Source: Reticulascus tulasneorum
Lineage: Eukaryota > Ascomycota > Sordariomycetes > Glomerellales > Reticulascaceae
NCBI GenBank assembly: GCA_001557505.1
Contig: LSAX01000007.1
Span: 2,728,001 to 2,792,000, forward strand
Reading direction: 5' to 3'
Length of the DNA: 64,000 nucleotides
Shown here: positions 11,043 through 23,373 of the stretch, piece after piece
How the letters are laid out: each line of letters opens with the position of its first letter
Position numbering within the stretch: the first letter of the stretch is position 1
Notes under the pieces: model-generated
Databases searched by the model: none
What the model saw: the letters and a program-made list of their open reading frames with translations, nothing else
Told to the model about the DNA's origin: nothing
Position numbers and translations under genes: made by a program

Positions 11043-14000
11043 ATGGCTTCCGTACTTCAAACTACCCATACAAAGTTAGTGATTTGGTTTCTGAATGAGC
11101 CTCGTGGTGGTCTGCATCGTAGTGTTGCTAACTCTCAAATCGTAGAACCGACCAGGAGCTGGCGATCAATATCAAGAAGGCGACAAGCCCGGACGAGAGT
11201 GCTCCAAAGCGCAAACATGTTCGCGCTTGCATCGTTTATACCTGGGACCATAGGTCTTCCCAGGCTTTCTGGGCCGGTGTCAAAGTGTAAGTGTGAATAT
11301 CCCCGTCTCGACAATTTATCTAACCAGGTCATCCCATCCAGCCAACCTATTCTCGCGGACGAGGTCCAGACCTTCAAGGCTCTGATTACGATACACAAAG
11401 TCTTGCAGGAGGGGCATCCCAATACGCTGAAAGAGGCAATGGCGAATCGGAGCTGGATAGATAGCTTGAATCGCGGAATGGCCGGGGAAGGCGTGCGGGG
11501 CTATGGCCCGTTGATCAGGGAATATGTCTATTACCTGCTAGCCAAGCTTTCCTTCCATCAGCAACATCCCGAGTTCAACGGCACCTTTGAATACGAAGAG
11601 TATTTGAGTTTGAAGGCTATCAACGACCCAAACGAGGGCTACGAGACCATCACTGATCTCATGACCTTGCAAGACAAGATCGAGCAGTTCCAAAAGTTGA
11701 TCTTTTCACATTTCAGAAATGTAGGGAACAACGAGTGCCGCATTTCAGCCTTGGTGCCTCTTGTTCAGGAAAGTTACGGTATCTACAAGTTTATCACAAG
11801 CATGCTGAGGGCAATGCATTCCAGTAAGCTGCGACCACCCTTTACTCGATACCTTAGTTAACACAATTTAGCAACTGGCGATAACGATGCTCTTGAACCT
11901 CTTCGTGGAAGGTACGATGCTCAGCATTACCGACTAGTCAAGTTTTACTACGAGTGTTCCAATCTTCGATATTTGACGAGTTTAATTACCATCCCGAAGC
12001 TGCCTCAAGATGCCCCGAACTTGCTGGCTGAAGATGATGAGGCGCCGGCTCTGCCAGCTCGCCCAAAGCAAGAAATTGAGCGGCAGCCTACTCCCCCACC
12101 CGCGCCAAAATCCGAAGAACCCGATGAGATCTCCGAATTTTGGAAGAATGAGCTAGAGCGTCAAAATCGCGAATACGAAGAGCAGCAACGAGTGCTAGAG
12201 GAGCGCCAAAACCAGCATTTGATGAACCAGCAGCAGGCACAGCTTCAAGCCCAGAGGGATTTTGAGGAGCAACAACGCAGGCTAGCCGAGCAGCAACAGC
12301 GAGAGCAAGAAGCACTGCTAGCTCAGCAGGCTCAATGGCAAACCCAAGGCAGACTCGCAGAGCTTGAAAGAGAAAACCTGAACGCCAGAGCACAGTATGA
12401 GCGTGATCAATTGATGCTGCAGCAGTATGACCAGAGAGTGAAGGCTCTCGAAGGAGAGCTGCAGCAGTTGCAGGGCAGTTTTAGTCAGCAGATCGGCAGT
12501 AAAGATGATCAGATTCGGGCGTTGCAAGAACAGGTCAATACTTGGCGGACCAAATACGAGGCTCTGGCGAAGCTATATTCTCAGCTGCGGCACGAGCACC
12601 TGGATCTGCTCCAGAAGTTTAAATCCGTACAACTGAAAGCTGCCTCGGCCCAAGAAGCGATCGATCGACGCGAAAAGCTCGAGCGCGAGATCAAAACGAA
12701 GAATCTCGAACTTGCAGACATGATCAGAGAAAGGGACCGGGCAATGCACGACAAAGACCGTCTTTCAGGGAGCAACAAGGACGAAGTGGAGAAGCTGAAG
12801 CGAGAGTTGCGCATGGCGCTTGACCGCGTAGACAATCTCGAGCGAAGCAAGGGAAACGAGTTGTCCACCATGTTGGCGAAGTACAATCGTGAAATGGCCG
12901 ACCTCGAAGAAGCCCTTCGGAACAAAACCCGGGCATTGGATGATGCCCATTCTAAGGTCAGGGATGGAAACTCGGACCTCGAGCAACTGCTTCGTGACAA
13001 GGAGGAAGAGCTGGAGGTTTACAAGGCTGGCATGGACCAGACGCTCATCGAACTCAATGAGTTGAAGCTGAACCAGGGGGACACAGACCATGCCCTGGAT
13101 GGACAAATTGATGCCTTGATCATGGCGAACGTTGATAAGATCAACGACATTATTGATTCTGTCTTGCAGGCTGGCGTTCAGAGGGTCGATGATGCGTTGT
13201 ACGAACTGGACTCCACCATGCAGGCCGGCAACCAAAATGCATCCCCTTCTTACGTCTTGTCTCAAATTGAGAAGGCTTCGGCAAATGCCATGGAATTTGC
13301 TACAGCTTTCAACAACTTTATCGCCGATGGCCCTAATGCTACCCACGCAGAGCTGATCAAGACTATAAACGTCTTCTCAGGTGCGATAGCAGATGTTTGC
13401 AGTAACACAAAGGGTCTCACTCGCCTCGCTACGGATGAGAAGAAGAGTGATTCCCTAATGAACGGGACTCGACAGTCTGCCCAGTCTACCGTCAAATTTC
13501 TGCGTGGCCTTCAAAGTTTCCGCCTAGAAGGCATGGACCCTATTCAAAAGACGGATGTCGTGATTAACAGCAACAACGATGTGCAGATGAATCTTCAGAA
13601 GCTGAACAAACTTGTAGAGATTTTTGCACCAGGCTTCGGCAAGCTGGCCAATAACAAGGGTGATTTGGGCGACCTCGTGGACCAAGAACTCAGCAAGGCC
13701 GCTGATGCTATTGCTGCGGCAGCAGCAAGATTGGCCAAACTGAAGAACAAGCCTCGGGATGGCTATTCCACGTACGAGCTCAAGGTCCACGACTCTATTC
13801 TGGATGCCGCCATGGCCATCACGAACGCCATCGCCCAGCTGATAAGAGCAGCCGCCGTGACCCAGCAGGAGATAGTCCAAGCAGGACGTGGATCTTCCTC
13901 GAGAACCGCCTTTTACAAAAAGAACAACCGATGGACGGAGGGGTTAATTTCGGCCGCCAAGGCTGTCGCCTCATCTACAAATACTCTGATTGAGACAGCT

Positions 14001-14439
14001 GATGGCGTCTTGTCGAACCGCAACAGCCCAGAGCAGCTTATCGTAGCCTCAAATAATGTTGCGGCGTCTACTGCCCAGCTTGTCGCGGCCAGCAGAGTCA
14101 AGGCCGGGTTCATGAGCAAGAGCCAGGAGAACTTGGAGCAGGCCAGCAAGGCTGTTGGGGCGGCCTGCAGGGCCTTGGTGCGTCAAGTGCAGAGCATGAT
14201 CAAGGATCGCAACCAGGACGATGACCAGGTAGACTACACGAAACTCGGAGCGCACGAATTCAAAGTACGAGAGATGGAGCAGCAGGTAAGACTACAAACT
14301 AAGCCCCGCTTTGGAAGGTATCGACAAGTGACTGACGTATGTGTGCTACACTTAGGTTGAGATCCTGCAGTTGGAGAACTCGTTGGCTGCAGCACGACAC
14401 AGGCTAGGGGAAATGCGCAAGATTTCGTATCAGGAGTAG
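11043..14439 (+). CDS. SLA2: Sla2/End4 endocytic actin adaptor (ANTH - coiled coil - talin-like I/LWEQ)
   Basis: Links clathrin coats and PI(4,5)P2 membranes to actin at endocytic sites. Exons: 11043-11074, 11146-11286, 11342-11823, 11872-14285 and 14356-14439, giving 1050 residues. The N terminus is an ANTH domain (TDQELAINIKKATS, KHVRACIVYTWDHRSSQAFW, TFKALITIHKVLQEGHP). A Gln/Glu-rich coiled coil follows (about residues 290-600). The C-terminal part is the THATCH I/LWEQ module, seen in NNRWTEGLISAAKAVASSTN and LIVASNNVAASTAQLVAASR, ending in a short helix VEILQLENSLAAARHRLGEM. SLA2 is normally the outer border of the MAT locus; here it lies between two MAT genes. Confidence 0.96.
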
Positions 14440-16926
14440 GGCGGTGATGGGGCGGGAGGGGGAATCATGTTGGTTGAGGGTGATGAAGGCAGATTAAGTT
14501 GTCGGGAACGCCGCTAGCTAGACGCGTTCGGCAGTTCCTTAGGATCACGCCACCTGAAGAAGGCATTAGTACTGCGTATACACAAGTTATGCGCTCATTG
14601 CCTCACTGGCCCAATCGGATGTGTTGGATGTCTACTGGCAGCAGTGCGGTACATATTGTGGTGTGCACCTCTACGGAACACAAAATTCCAAGTACCAGGA
14701 ACATGTACACCTTGAACCTGTGGCTATGCATGTAATATCATGATCCGACAAGTCGGTCGGAAGCCCTGTTGTGCTTTGGTTCTTGGAAGTGATACGGACT
14801 AGTGGATTGGTGGATTTAAAAAAGAGGCGTTTGTTTAATCCGAGGCAGTGTCTTGCTCGTCTATGTGTATGAGGATCTTTGTTCATGGCGTTTTAGCCCC
14901 ACTGCATTTCCGCGACCAAATGATCAGTAAACCCACCCAGCCAAGAGGCTAGCATGGAATCCCACAAGACATATCATGTCTGGTTTTGCCAAGTAATGCC
15001 GCTGAGCATACCGCTGTGCCTTGCATACCTTGTCTAAGATTGTAGTCAGCTGTTTCTCTCAGTTATTGGCGGTCCGAATGCGTATCGCACTCTGCGTCCA
15101 GGGTTTCCGATTCCCCCGCCATGAGCAGCTATCCTTCTTTGGCGATGATAGCCAATCCACTCCACTGCTCACCGATCCTAGCCATACAGAAAAACCCCGG
15201 TGGTACTGGTTGTGATGCGGTGTTAGCGCCAACAGGACTGCCGGTTTACTTTAGCGTAATGGAGGAGCAGCTGACTGCCTTTTCGTCGCAACTTGATCGC
15301 CACTTCTCACTAAAGGCTTGTCCCGATAGAATACGATGCATCGACTGGCGCCAACATCATATCTGTGAGCAAGATGCAGCCCAGTCCCAAAGTGGCGATG
15401 CTGCAGGGGCCCCACGCCTTTCAACATACTAGTATGTGGTACAAATGATGGAGTGGATATCGAACTTGGTGTGCTGAAGATGGAAAGATGAAATCAACGC
15501 CACAAAGTCGAGCTCTTTATGCAACCCCTCACCATCCCCCGCCCAGCCTCGAAGCCCAGAAGTATTTTTGTCATTCAAGCTCAGATTACTTATGCTCTCA
15601 GGCACTTGCTCGGGTATGTGCGCTTTAAAGACTACATACAAAGGCGAAGACACGCGGAGTGACGCCACGTTCAAATCGTCTTGCACAGGACGGTTGCTAA
15701 GTTCTCAAACTTCAGCCGGAGTGAAAGTGGACAGTGTCATAGTTAGATGTTGAATTCCTTGCAGGAGCTCCAGAGAGATATTCTGGGCCTAAGTAGATAA
15801 GGATGGGTGGCAGGTTGGGGTCAGCATTGCTTTGGGATAAGGGGAGCCGGGCCAAATTCCAGGCGCGGAGACAGTCGCCTCGTTCTCCCTTGCGCTTTGT
15901 CGCCCGCACTAGTCTCAAAGAGTACGGTACATGCTAATTGTTAGGTACAACGCAGTGTAGTCTCTAGCCGTAGATCGCTGCATCAATCGAACCAATCCTG
16001 CATCTGCTCTTGGCTTTGGTGCGGGTGCATCCCGCCTGTGTCTTTGACCACATTCCATCTGCTGCTCTGCTCTCCGAAATCCCCCCCTGTAGAGTTCCTT
16101 GTCCTTGACCTCTGCTGGCCGATCGATGCAAGTTGCGTATGTCCATCACACACGCCCCTTAGGGAGAGGTGAAGATGAAGAGGGCGTCGTTGCTCGGTGG
16201 AGTGAAAGACCGATCACTTGTGCTTAGCTCAATTTGGCGGAAGGTGGAATGCAGGCAATTGACATGGGGCTTGGAAGCCTGGATGGAGGGGCGAGACAGA
16301 TCTACATCGCAAATACAGGACGACGCCACACTCCTGCTAATTCGTACAGTACGTCTGTAGGTACGAATAAACGAGGAGCTACGGTGACCGAAAGCTGAGT
16401 CGCGCAGTCATCACCATGTAACTTTCAGAAAACCTGGTGCTTGATCGATCCAAACACACCAGGATCCCGGAGTCGACCAGTCACCAGGTTTGCGGCCAGG
16501 CTGTGGAACCAGGAATTCCCGTTAAGACATGGGTTGGAGGCTGAACTAGCTCTGCATTAGCGAGCTTGGCAGCACATGTTAAACCAGACGACCTTGGATG
16601 TTTTCAACTTCATAGTTGCTTTTTAGACGTGATCGTCTGGGTCCCAATGCATTTCTCGGTACCCAATCATTTGGCCTTCCTCTTGCTATCACTCTCATTT
16701 AGCATGTCTTGCTTCTGCAATGTGTTTGATGTTTATTGAGCCGGTCTACCATACAGTGCAGACCATGAAGGTTGCGCTCCAGGACCCCCCGCCTTGGCTT
16801 ATCTGAGACCATCTCGTCGCCCTTCAAAGTCTTTACCACCGTTTCCTCCCGATCTTGTACTCCACAAGCCTTGAAAAAGGAAACCCTGAATAATCAAGCT
16901 TCATAGTACCATGAGTTGGAATTGTC
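14440..16926. other. Intergenic 2.5 kb between SLA2 and MAT1-1-1 (convergent)
   Basis: No gene or domain recognised on either strand. SLA2 and MAT1-1-1 are transcribed toward each other, so both 3' UTRs fall here. If MAT1-1-1 was moved across SLA2, a rearrangement breakpoint should lie in this stretch or in 18162-20013. Confidence 0.5.
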
Positions 16927-18161
16927 TCAGATGAGTGTCTGATAGGAAAGCCCTTCATTGTAGCTAAATCCAGGCTCAGCATCATCGACCGCTATGCGAT
17001 GATTAGTTGTTAACTCAATTATATCATACGGTGCGACTTACTCGCCAAATCAATTGTCATTGTATCTTCAATCACCCCGTCCAAGTGATATGCATTGCCG
17101 ATGTCGAGCATGTCGTCGCTAAATGCTTCAAGATCAATATCTGGATGATGAGTCCGCAAGACGTCATCATAATTTTCTTCGTACGGGTAGGTCTGGACAG
17201 AATCTTGTCGTATAACGGGATACACGGTGGCGGAGCCATGTTGATTGAGGTTGATTCCAACTGCGTTGACATCATCAACGTGGAAGACATTGACACCGAA
17301 TCGGAAGAAGTCATTGTCTGCCGGAACACCAATAATTGTTCCCGCTTGATTGATGGGATCGCTGATGAGAGCGTTTATGAAGTTGACCTTTTTATCATCA
17401 TTACCAGGAGAGCTGAGAGTCATCAAACCAGTGGATTTGGCTCTCATCTTAGCGAGAACGATTGGAGCATGCTCTGAGGAAAAGGCGTTTGGGATGCATG
17501 CAGACAACAAGTCGAGCTCAGTTGTTGGGACGCCACCTGACTGAGTGATTGCCGCGGCTGCGTTCTTAGCCGCTTTTCGATCTTGCACAAGGCCTGGACT
17601 CTCAGCTGAGCTAACTGACCAGAAGAATGTCTGTATGTAAGAATCTGGGGGGACAATCTTCATGATGGGACAGGCAACCCGCAGGAATGGCTTAAGCGGG
17701 CAATTCTTGATACCGACTTCATCGCGGACAAAAGAATATACCTTGGCGATGAGAGTCCAACGGTCGGTAAAATGCTCGCATTGCCACAAAATCGTCGTAA
17801 AGCTTGAGACCTCCTTCTGCTGGATGCGAAGCATTGAGGAGTAATACGCTGTAAGACTGTCAGTGATCCATCCTACACAGCAGGGGAGTTGGTGCTCACT
17901 GCGAAATGCGAGATAAGAATTCAAAACACGCTTGGGTTTTTCACCAGCACCGGCGGTAGTAGCATGTCGCTGGATCAGTTGCCCGCGCTGCTCCGAGGGA
18001 TCTTGATGAACCACTGGTGTCGCCTTGCGAACAGCCACGGCTGGATTTGCGAGTTGATCCCGAACATCCTGCGAGAGGAGGCTGATCACCTCTTGCGGAG
18101 AGAGAGTGGCGAGAGTCGCCATGATGGCCGCCTTGTCAACTGTAGAATGAACTGTCGGCAT
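16927..18161 (-). CDS. MAT1-1-1: MAT1-1-1 mating-type protein (alpha-box transcription factor)
   Basis: Master transcription factor of the MAT1-1 mating type. Exons: 18161-17900, 17848-17042 and 16991-16927, giving 377 residues; Met14 (18122) is an alternative start. The alpha box begins at about residue 75 with KPKRVLNSYLAFR, crosses the first intron (51 nt) into TYYSSML, and continues through the typical blocks ILWQCEHFTDRWTLIAKVYS and FVRDEVG to CPIMKIVPPDSYIQTFFW. The first intron lies within the alpha box after the LAFR motif. The second intron (GTAAGT, TAAC branch, ATAG) replaces the read-through end with the exon TVDDAEPGFSYNEGLSYQTL. All frames are intact. It lies on the distal side of SLA2 rather than between APN2 and SLA2, and SLA2 and MAT1-1-1 converge. 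Confidence 0.95.
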
Positions 18162-20013
18162 CTGGGCGACTGGGTGGATGATTTGTTGTTTCGTTTTGGC
18201 AGACGTAAGAAGAGTGTAAAACAGCCTGTTTTGAGATCTCCGAAGATGAGAGAACGGGAAAGCCTTTTTGTGATTATCAAAATATTCTGATGAGTGAAGT
18301 TTGGAAGTAGGAAGGGGAAGGAAGATTTCGGGGGCGCAGGAACAAAGGAACCCGTTTCATTTGACTTGAGAAAAGGCAGGTGCGGCCACCGTCACTGCCA
18401 GCACCGTGGTTATGCTCTTCACCACCGGGTCAATTGACACTGTGAGGTGGCATCACTTGCAACGGGCCTTGCCACTCCGCTCTTGATAGGCACCGCTGAG
18501 GTTGTTGTCAGGCAGTACTAAGTTGTAGTTGTTGCCGCCCCCGCATCTCTGATGATGTCTCCTTCTTCGCCGATTAAGCTGTAGCTATTTCGAGATCTTG
18601 TATTGCAGGCCGACCTAGATCGTTATGTAGCAGGTCATCATGATGGGCAAGACCATTATCCGCTCGATTCATTGAGTGTTTCCCACCAGACCCCGATCCA
18701 TACCACTTGCAGGTCGCCTGCCACCAACTAGACTCATATCTTGCCCCATATGCTGCTGTCGGTTTGTGTCTATCTACCTACAAGTCTGACTGGTTTCCTT
18801 GGCTTTTTGGATGCCAATTTTCTTAATTGGCTTGACCGGGAGACGAAAAGCATGGCTTGGACAGCCCGGAATGGCTTGGGCTAAGGCATACTTATGTGAA
18901 CTATCATGATAACTTCTTGCTCCTGGTCAGCCAGTAGAACCTGAGTCATATTCTGCTATCTGTCTAAGGCTCGATACGTGGCAATCATAAGTCAACAGCA
19001 TCCAGGCTTCCAAGAGCCTTAAATAAGCAAGCCGATGGGAAGCTTGCGGTGATCAGCTCGACACCAGCACTGCTTAGACGGAGGTTGACAGAGATTTCCG
19101 GTTATTCTAGAGGCCTGGAGGCCTTTACAGCAATGTGTTAGCCTCTTTTCATTGTAAGCTTCAGGTTGGGAATGATCTGGCTAAAATCACCACAAAAGTA
19201 GATATAGCGTACAATGAGACTACGTACAAAGCAAGACACTGGCAAACAGATATCATACTTGCTTCCTCATTGAAGCATGACATGCCAAATAAGCACATGC
19301 TTTGTGGAGTTGGTAAGGTTGTTGATATTTGACGCTCGAGAAGGGATTATCGAATGATATTGGTATTTCAGGGGGACATTCGGCGGCAAACGAAGACCAG
19401 AACCTATCCGCCCGTCTATGTTGAAGCTGCTTTCAAGACGGCGATTTGGGCTCATAGTCGTTAGTTGAAGAATGCTCAGCGAGTTTCAACTCACAATAGA
19501 CAAACTGACTATTCCGACGTTGATATCTACAAAAAAGCAGATTTCAGAAGCACGACTGCTTTTGATTGCAGCCAGTGTACGTTCAAACGTTACGGCCACC
19601 AACAAGGCCATGACAGTAGTATTTGAACTCTGGAATACCCATCGCTAAATCGCGCGGAGATTGCGGTGGAATGAGGCTAGGATTCGACGGAGCACAGGGA
19701 TATGCTGTCGATGGAGAAAAATCACTACACGGTAGGAGTTGTGAACGAAACATTGAAATTAAGGGGTGAGGCGTCATGGCTTGGTGCGCGAACGAAGAGT
19801 TTGGATGATATCACTGGTTCCTGAGGGAGCAACTAGATCGCAGCGTCCAAGAGCACATCCTGCGAGCTCGGGATATTATGAGATGCCATCGGAGTTTCAT
19901 TCCTATGGACATGCCGAAACCTCAAATGCCTTCCATGCGCGAGTTCTTTCCGATCCGCACGTAAACACCCCATGCAAAGAGAAGCAAGCAATTCTGCCAT
20001 CCCCCAAAGACAC
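18162..20013. other. Intergenic between MAT1-1-1 and RPL21
   Basis: 1.85 kb without a recognisable gene. The left part is the MAT1-1-1 promoter and 5' UTR; the right part is the RPL21 3' UTR. Confidence 0.5.
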
Positions 20014-20694
20014 TTAAATCGTAGTCTCGTACGCGATAGGAGTGACCGTCTCTGGCGGGTTGTCCTTCAGAGATACGGTGCGGGCATCTCTCGGCATAAC
20101 GGGCTGTCTCTTGAGCTGAACGGGCTGTCCCTCGACCTTTGCCTGCTTCTTCAACTCAGCGTTCTGCTTAACTCTTCGGAGGAAGTCGTCTCGTGATCGG
20201 GATGGGGAGATGTGCTCAAGTCGGATGTTGATGCGCTTCTCGATGTATCGGTGCTTGACCTTCTTGTAGATGATTATGCCGACTGCAGCCTTGGCGACGT
20301 TGTAGATGACACCAGTCTTGCCGTGGTAAACCTTGTGAGGCATACTATCCCCATCGTTAGCCCGCCGTTTCAACTCCATCCAGACAGTCTGCATATGCGT
20401 GTGTTTGGCTCTGCAGTGACGAGGAAACATACCCCTTCTGGACAGCACCGTTCGTCTTGATGTCGACAATGTCACCGACTCTGCGTAAAGTCAGCAGCTG
20501 CCAATAGGCTTTCCATCCAGATCCAACTAACCTGTATTCTCGAAGGTACGTAGAGAGCTTGATCATACCCTTCTGGCGGAAGTTTCTGCTGAACGCATAC
20601 TGATCTAAAGTCAGTAATTCGCTCAATCAATTGCACATCTTGCAAAGGAACCACATACTCGCGTTCCCGCGCGAAGACCCGCTGCGTGACCCAT
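20014..20694 (-). CDS. RPL21: 60S ribosomal protein L21 (eL21)
   Basis: Structural protein of the large cytosolic ribosomal subunit. Exons: 20694-20659, 20599-20532, 20480-20433 and 20344-20014, giving 160 residues, the usual eL21 length. Diagnostic sequence: [20 protein letters not shown], then [40 protein letters not shown], and [20 protein letters not shown]. The fourth exon resumes with the Met of GMPHK. The gene is head to head with RPS9 across 286 bp, so the two are probably co-regulated. Confidence 0.96.
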
Positions 20695-20980
20695 CTTTGC
20701 GGTGTTGAGTCGAAATGGTCGATATTTCGTGGTTGAACTTCCCAAGTCACTTGAAGATCAAAAAAATCGGGTAATCCTCATTTGTGTGGTGCCCAGCTTA
20801 GGTAATCAATTTTTTTTGGCGCTGCAGCATTAGGGCAAACAGCACACGTGATTCAGGCGAGCTGGCCCGAGCGTTTTTTGCAGCGTCAACCCACTCCACA
20901 AATCAATTTTCCCACCATCTCGAGTTGCATGCCACTTTTCCTTCGTCAACAGCAATCGCGAAGGAAACAGAGTTGTCATC
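20695..20980. promoter_or_regulatory. Bidirectional ribosomal-protein promoter (RPL21 / RPS9)
   Basis: 286 bp between the start codons of two divergent ribosomal protein genes. It includes a T-rich run near 20810-20818. Regulatory elements for both genes must lie here; I do not name a specific factor site. Confidence 0.6.
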
Positions 20981-21738
20981 ATGGCTCCGTAAGTTGGGAA
21001 ATATTGACACTTATTTGCACTGATTGCTAACACTGCTCTAGTCTTTCGTACTCGAAGACATCGAGAGTTCCCAATCGACCTTTCGAGGCCGCCCGATTGT
21101 CAGTATCACCGGCCACTGAACATGAGCTAGCCTCTGTTTAAGTCGATTGTGAATAGCAACTGACTTGATATCAGGGACTCTGAGTTGAAGTCCGTTGGAG
21201 AATATGGCTTGAGAAACAAGCGAGAGGTCTGGCGAGTCCAGCTCACTCTTTCCAAGATTCGACGTGCCGCACGGTAAGGACCTTTGTCGCTTTGGGCACA
21301 TAAATCCGTTGCTAACTTCCCCCAAGTCAGCTTCTCACCCTTGACGAGAAGGATCCCAAGCGACTCTTCGAAGGAAATGCACTTATTCGACGATTGGTTC
21401 GTGTCGGCGTGCTCGACGAGTCCCGCATGAAGCTCGATTACGTGCTCGCCCTGAAGGACGAGGATTTCTTGGAGCGCCGCCTGCAGACCTGCGTCTACAA
21501 GCTCGGTCTTGCCAAGTCCATCCACCACGCTCGTGTTCTCATCCGCCAGCGACACATCCGCGTCGGAAAGCAGATCGTCAACGTCCCGTCGTTCATCGTC
21601 CGTCTTGACTCCCAGAAGCACATTGACTTCGCCCTGACATCTCCCTTCGGTGGTGGCCGACCTGGCCGTGTCCGGAGGAAGAAGGCCAAGGCCGCAGAGA
21701 CGAAGGATGATGGTGGTGAGGAGGAAGAAGAGGAATAG
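20981..21738 (+). CDS. RPS9: 40S ribosomal protein S9 (uS4)
   Basis: Small-subunit primary rRNA-binding protein. Exons: 20981-20988, 21042-21098, 21175-21273 and 21327-21738, giving 191 residues. The first coding exon is only 8 nt (ATGGCTCC). Signature sequence: [40 protein letters not shown], and the S4 RNA-binding domain ([40 protein letters not shown]). The C terminus is a Lys-rich stretch followed by an acidic Glu tail. Confidence 0.96.
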
Positions 21739-21963
21739 ATGCATCGGCTACTCGTTGAGAATACATCTTCATATCTCATTGGACGGCTGGAAAATACCAA
21801 CCATGGAAATTGTGGTGTTCATAGCTACGGCGTTAGCCAGAGGCAAAATGGAATGATTGCATCATATCGTGACCGAAATAGTGGCAATGGCCCTATGGTA
21901 ATGGTCTGGCCAAATCGTGAAGTCCCAGAATGTGAGGTATCATAATATGTTACGCTCATCTAC

Positions 21964-23373
21964 TTAATGTACAAGCTCGTCCTTCCCTAGAAACTTGGCC
22001 ATTGGGTCATTCGTTGCTGTTCTCTTCCTCCTGTATTCCTCCATTTCAGCTTCGGAGACACCTCCCATCATTTGCTCCATTGTCCGCTTCTTTGCTGACT
22101 TGTCGCTTTGCTTCAATTCCTCTGCATCTCCCTCCTCATCTACAGGTTCTGCGGTCTCTACCGTCTCCTCTGCTTCTTTGATCAATGCAACCCCTGTCCT
22201 TTGACGTTCGGACACTTCCCAGGCGGCCTTGCCTTCTTCACCAGTACAATAGCTATTCTTCACTACAGAGTGACAGCAATAGTATCCCCACTTGAAGCTG
22301 GACCACCAACTCCCCCATACGGAGGTGTGGTTGTGAATGTAGACATCTTCAGGGTATTTCGACTTGGCTGAAACCTTCGGAGCACCTTTGATGGCACCGC
22401 TCTCGTCGTACTCGACGAAGTGCTCAGATTCCGTAACCGCAAGCTCTTTCATGCTGGCGGGCATCTTATACTGCGCATCGTCTCCGTAAAGGTCTCGGAG
22501 CTTCGTTTCTCGCTCTAGGCGCTTCTGCTCTGCTTCCTCCTTTTCCTTCTTGCGGTAGAACTCTCCGGCTGTGGGATTTGCCTGCAAATGCTGACCTGTG
22601 TCGCCAGTCTGCTCTTGTGCTTCCCAAGCGTATCTCTGGGCATTTTCAAACTCGCCTGCGTCTCCTGATGCTCGCATGTATCCTTCCTCGGCGAAAAGAT
22701 TGGCAGCCTTGTCGGCTGTGGCTCCACTGTCAACAAGTGTTCTTGTCTTGGGGTCGTATTTGGCGGATTCTAGATCCAGGTTGAGCAGATACTTCGCAGT
22801 ATCCTCTCGTAACCTAAGCTGGCGTGTTGCTGTGCTCTGGTGTTTGCTCATGTCGGACTCCTCCGCATATTTGTCCCCTTCATCTCTCTCCTCTTCCTCG
22901 CCTTCTCCTTTGTACAAAGCTTTCTTCCTTAACTCCTCCATCTGGTTGAAGTCTTCAACGACGTTTCGATACTCCTTCGCGTCATACCCGTTCCACCTAT
23001 CTCGCTTGGCGTCCCAACCGAGCTTTACGTCTTGAATGACCTCGTCTGCCTGAATGTCTTTGCCTGTCCACTTTGCGCCTTTCGCTCTCGGCCGACTTAG
23101 ACAGTCCTTGGCCTTATGTGTCATTGCTCCGCAGTTTTCGCAGGCACCTTTGCGGTACTTTGTCGCTGCCGCGCCAGCCTTTCGTCCACGATCGTACCAT
23201 TGTGATTCCTCTTTCTTCTTCTGCAGACGTTGATGTTCGAGGTAGTCGGTCTGATCGTCCCCATCTTCGCCCGCATAGAATGGACGCTTACTGATGAACG
23301 ATGGGATGTAAATATTCTCTTCTTTTGAGGCCGCGGAGGCTTTGGAATCTGGTTTTCGCGGTGGCGGAGGCAT
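21964..23373 (-). CDS. SLU7: Pre-mRNA-splicing factor SLU7
   Basis: Second-step spliceosome factor that helps choose the 3' splice site. Single exon, 469 residues; the frame is open 60 codons further upstream, but MPPPPRKPD is the typical start. It has a CCHC zinc knuckle [14 protein letters not shown] (Cys78, Cys81, His86, Cys91). Next comes the conserved block [20 protein letters not shown], then [10 protein letters not shown]. The family motif [20 protein letters not shown] and [10 protein letters not shown] lies near the C terminus, with an acidic and Lys-rich tail. It is divergent from REV3. Confidence 0.96.
   Translation of the reverse strand: MPPPPRKPDSKASAASKEENIYIPSFISKRPFYAGEDGDDQTDYLEHQRLQKKKEESQWYDRGRKAGAAATKYRKGACENCGAMTHKAKDCLSRPRAKGAKWTGKDIQADEVIQDVKLGWDAKRDRWNGYDAKEYRNVVEDFNQMEELRKKALYKGEGEEEERDEGDKYAEESDMSKHQSTATRQLRLREDTAKYLLNLDLESAKYDPKTRTLVDSGATADKAANLFAEEGYMRASGDAGEFENAQRYAWEAQEQTGDTGQHLQANPTAGEFYRKKEKEEAEQKRLERETKLRDLYGDDAQYKMPASMKELAVTESEHFVEYDESGAIKGAPKVSAKSKYPEDVYIHNHTSVWGSWWSSFKWGYYCCHSVVKNSYCTGEEGKAAWEVSERQRTGVALIKEAEETVETAEPVDEEGDAEELKQSDKSAKKRTMEQMMGGVSEAEMEEYRRKRTATNDPMAKFLGKDELVH

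Noticed and set aside
12088..13346. Several minus-strand frames of 100-190 codons
   Set aside because: They are antisense shadows of the SLA2 coiled-coil region.
17019..17041. C-terminal end of MAT1-1-1 read through to TAA at 17019
   Set aside because: A perfect GTAAGT donor at 17041 and a branch site plus ATAG acceptor lead to a 65-nt last exon with better protein sequence.
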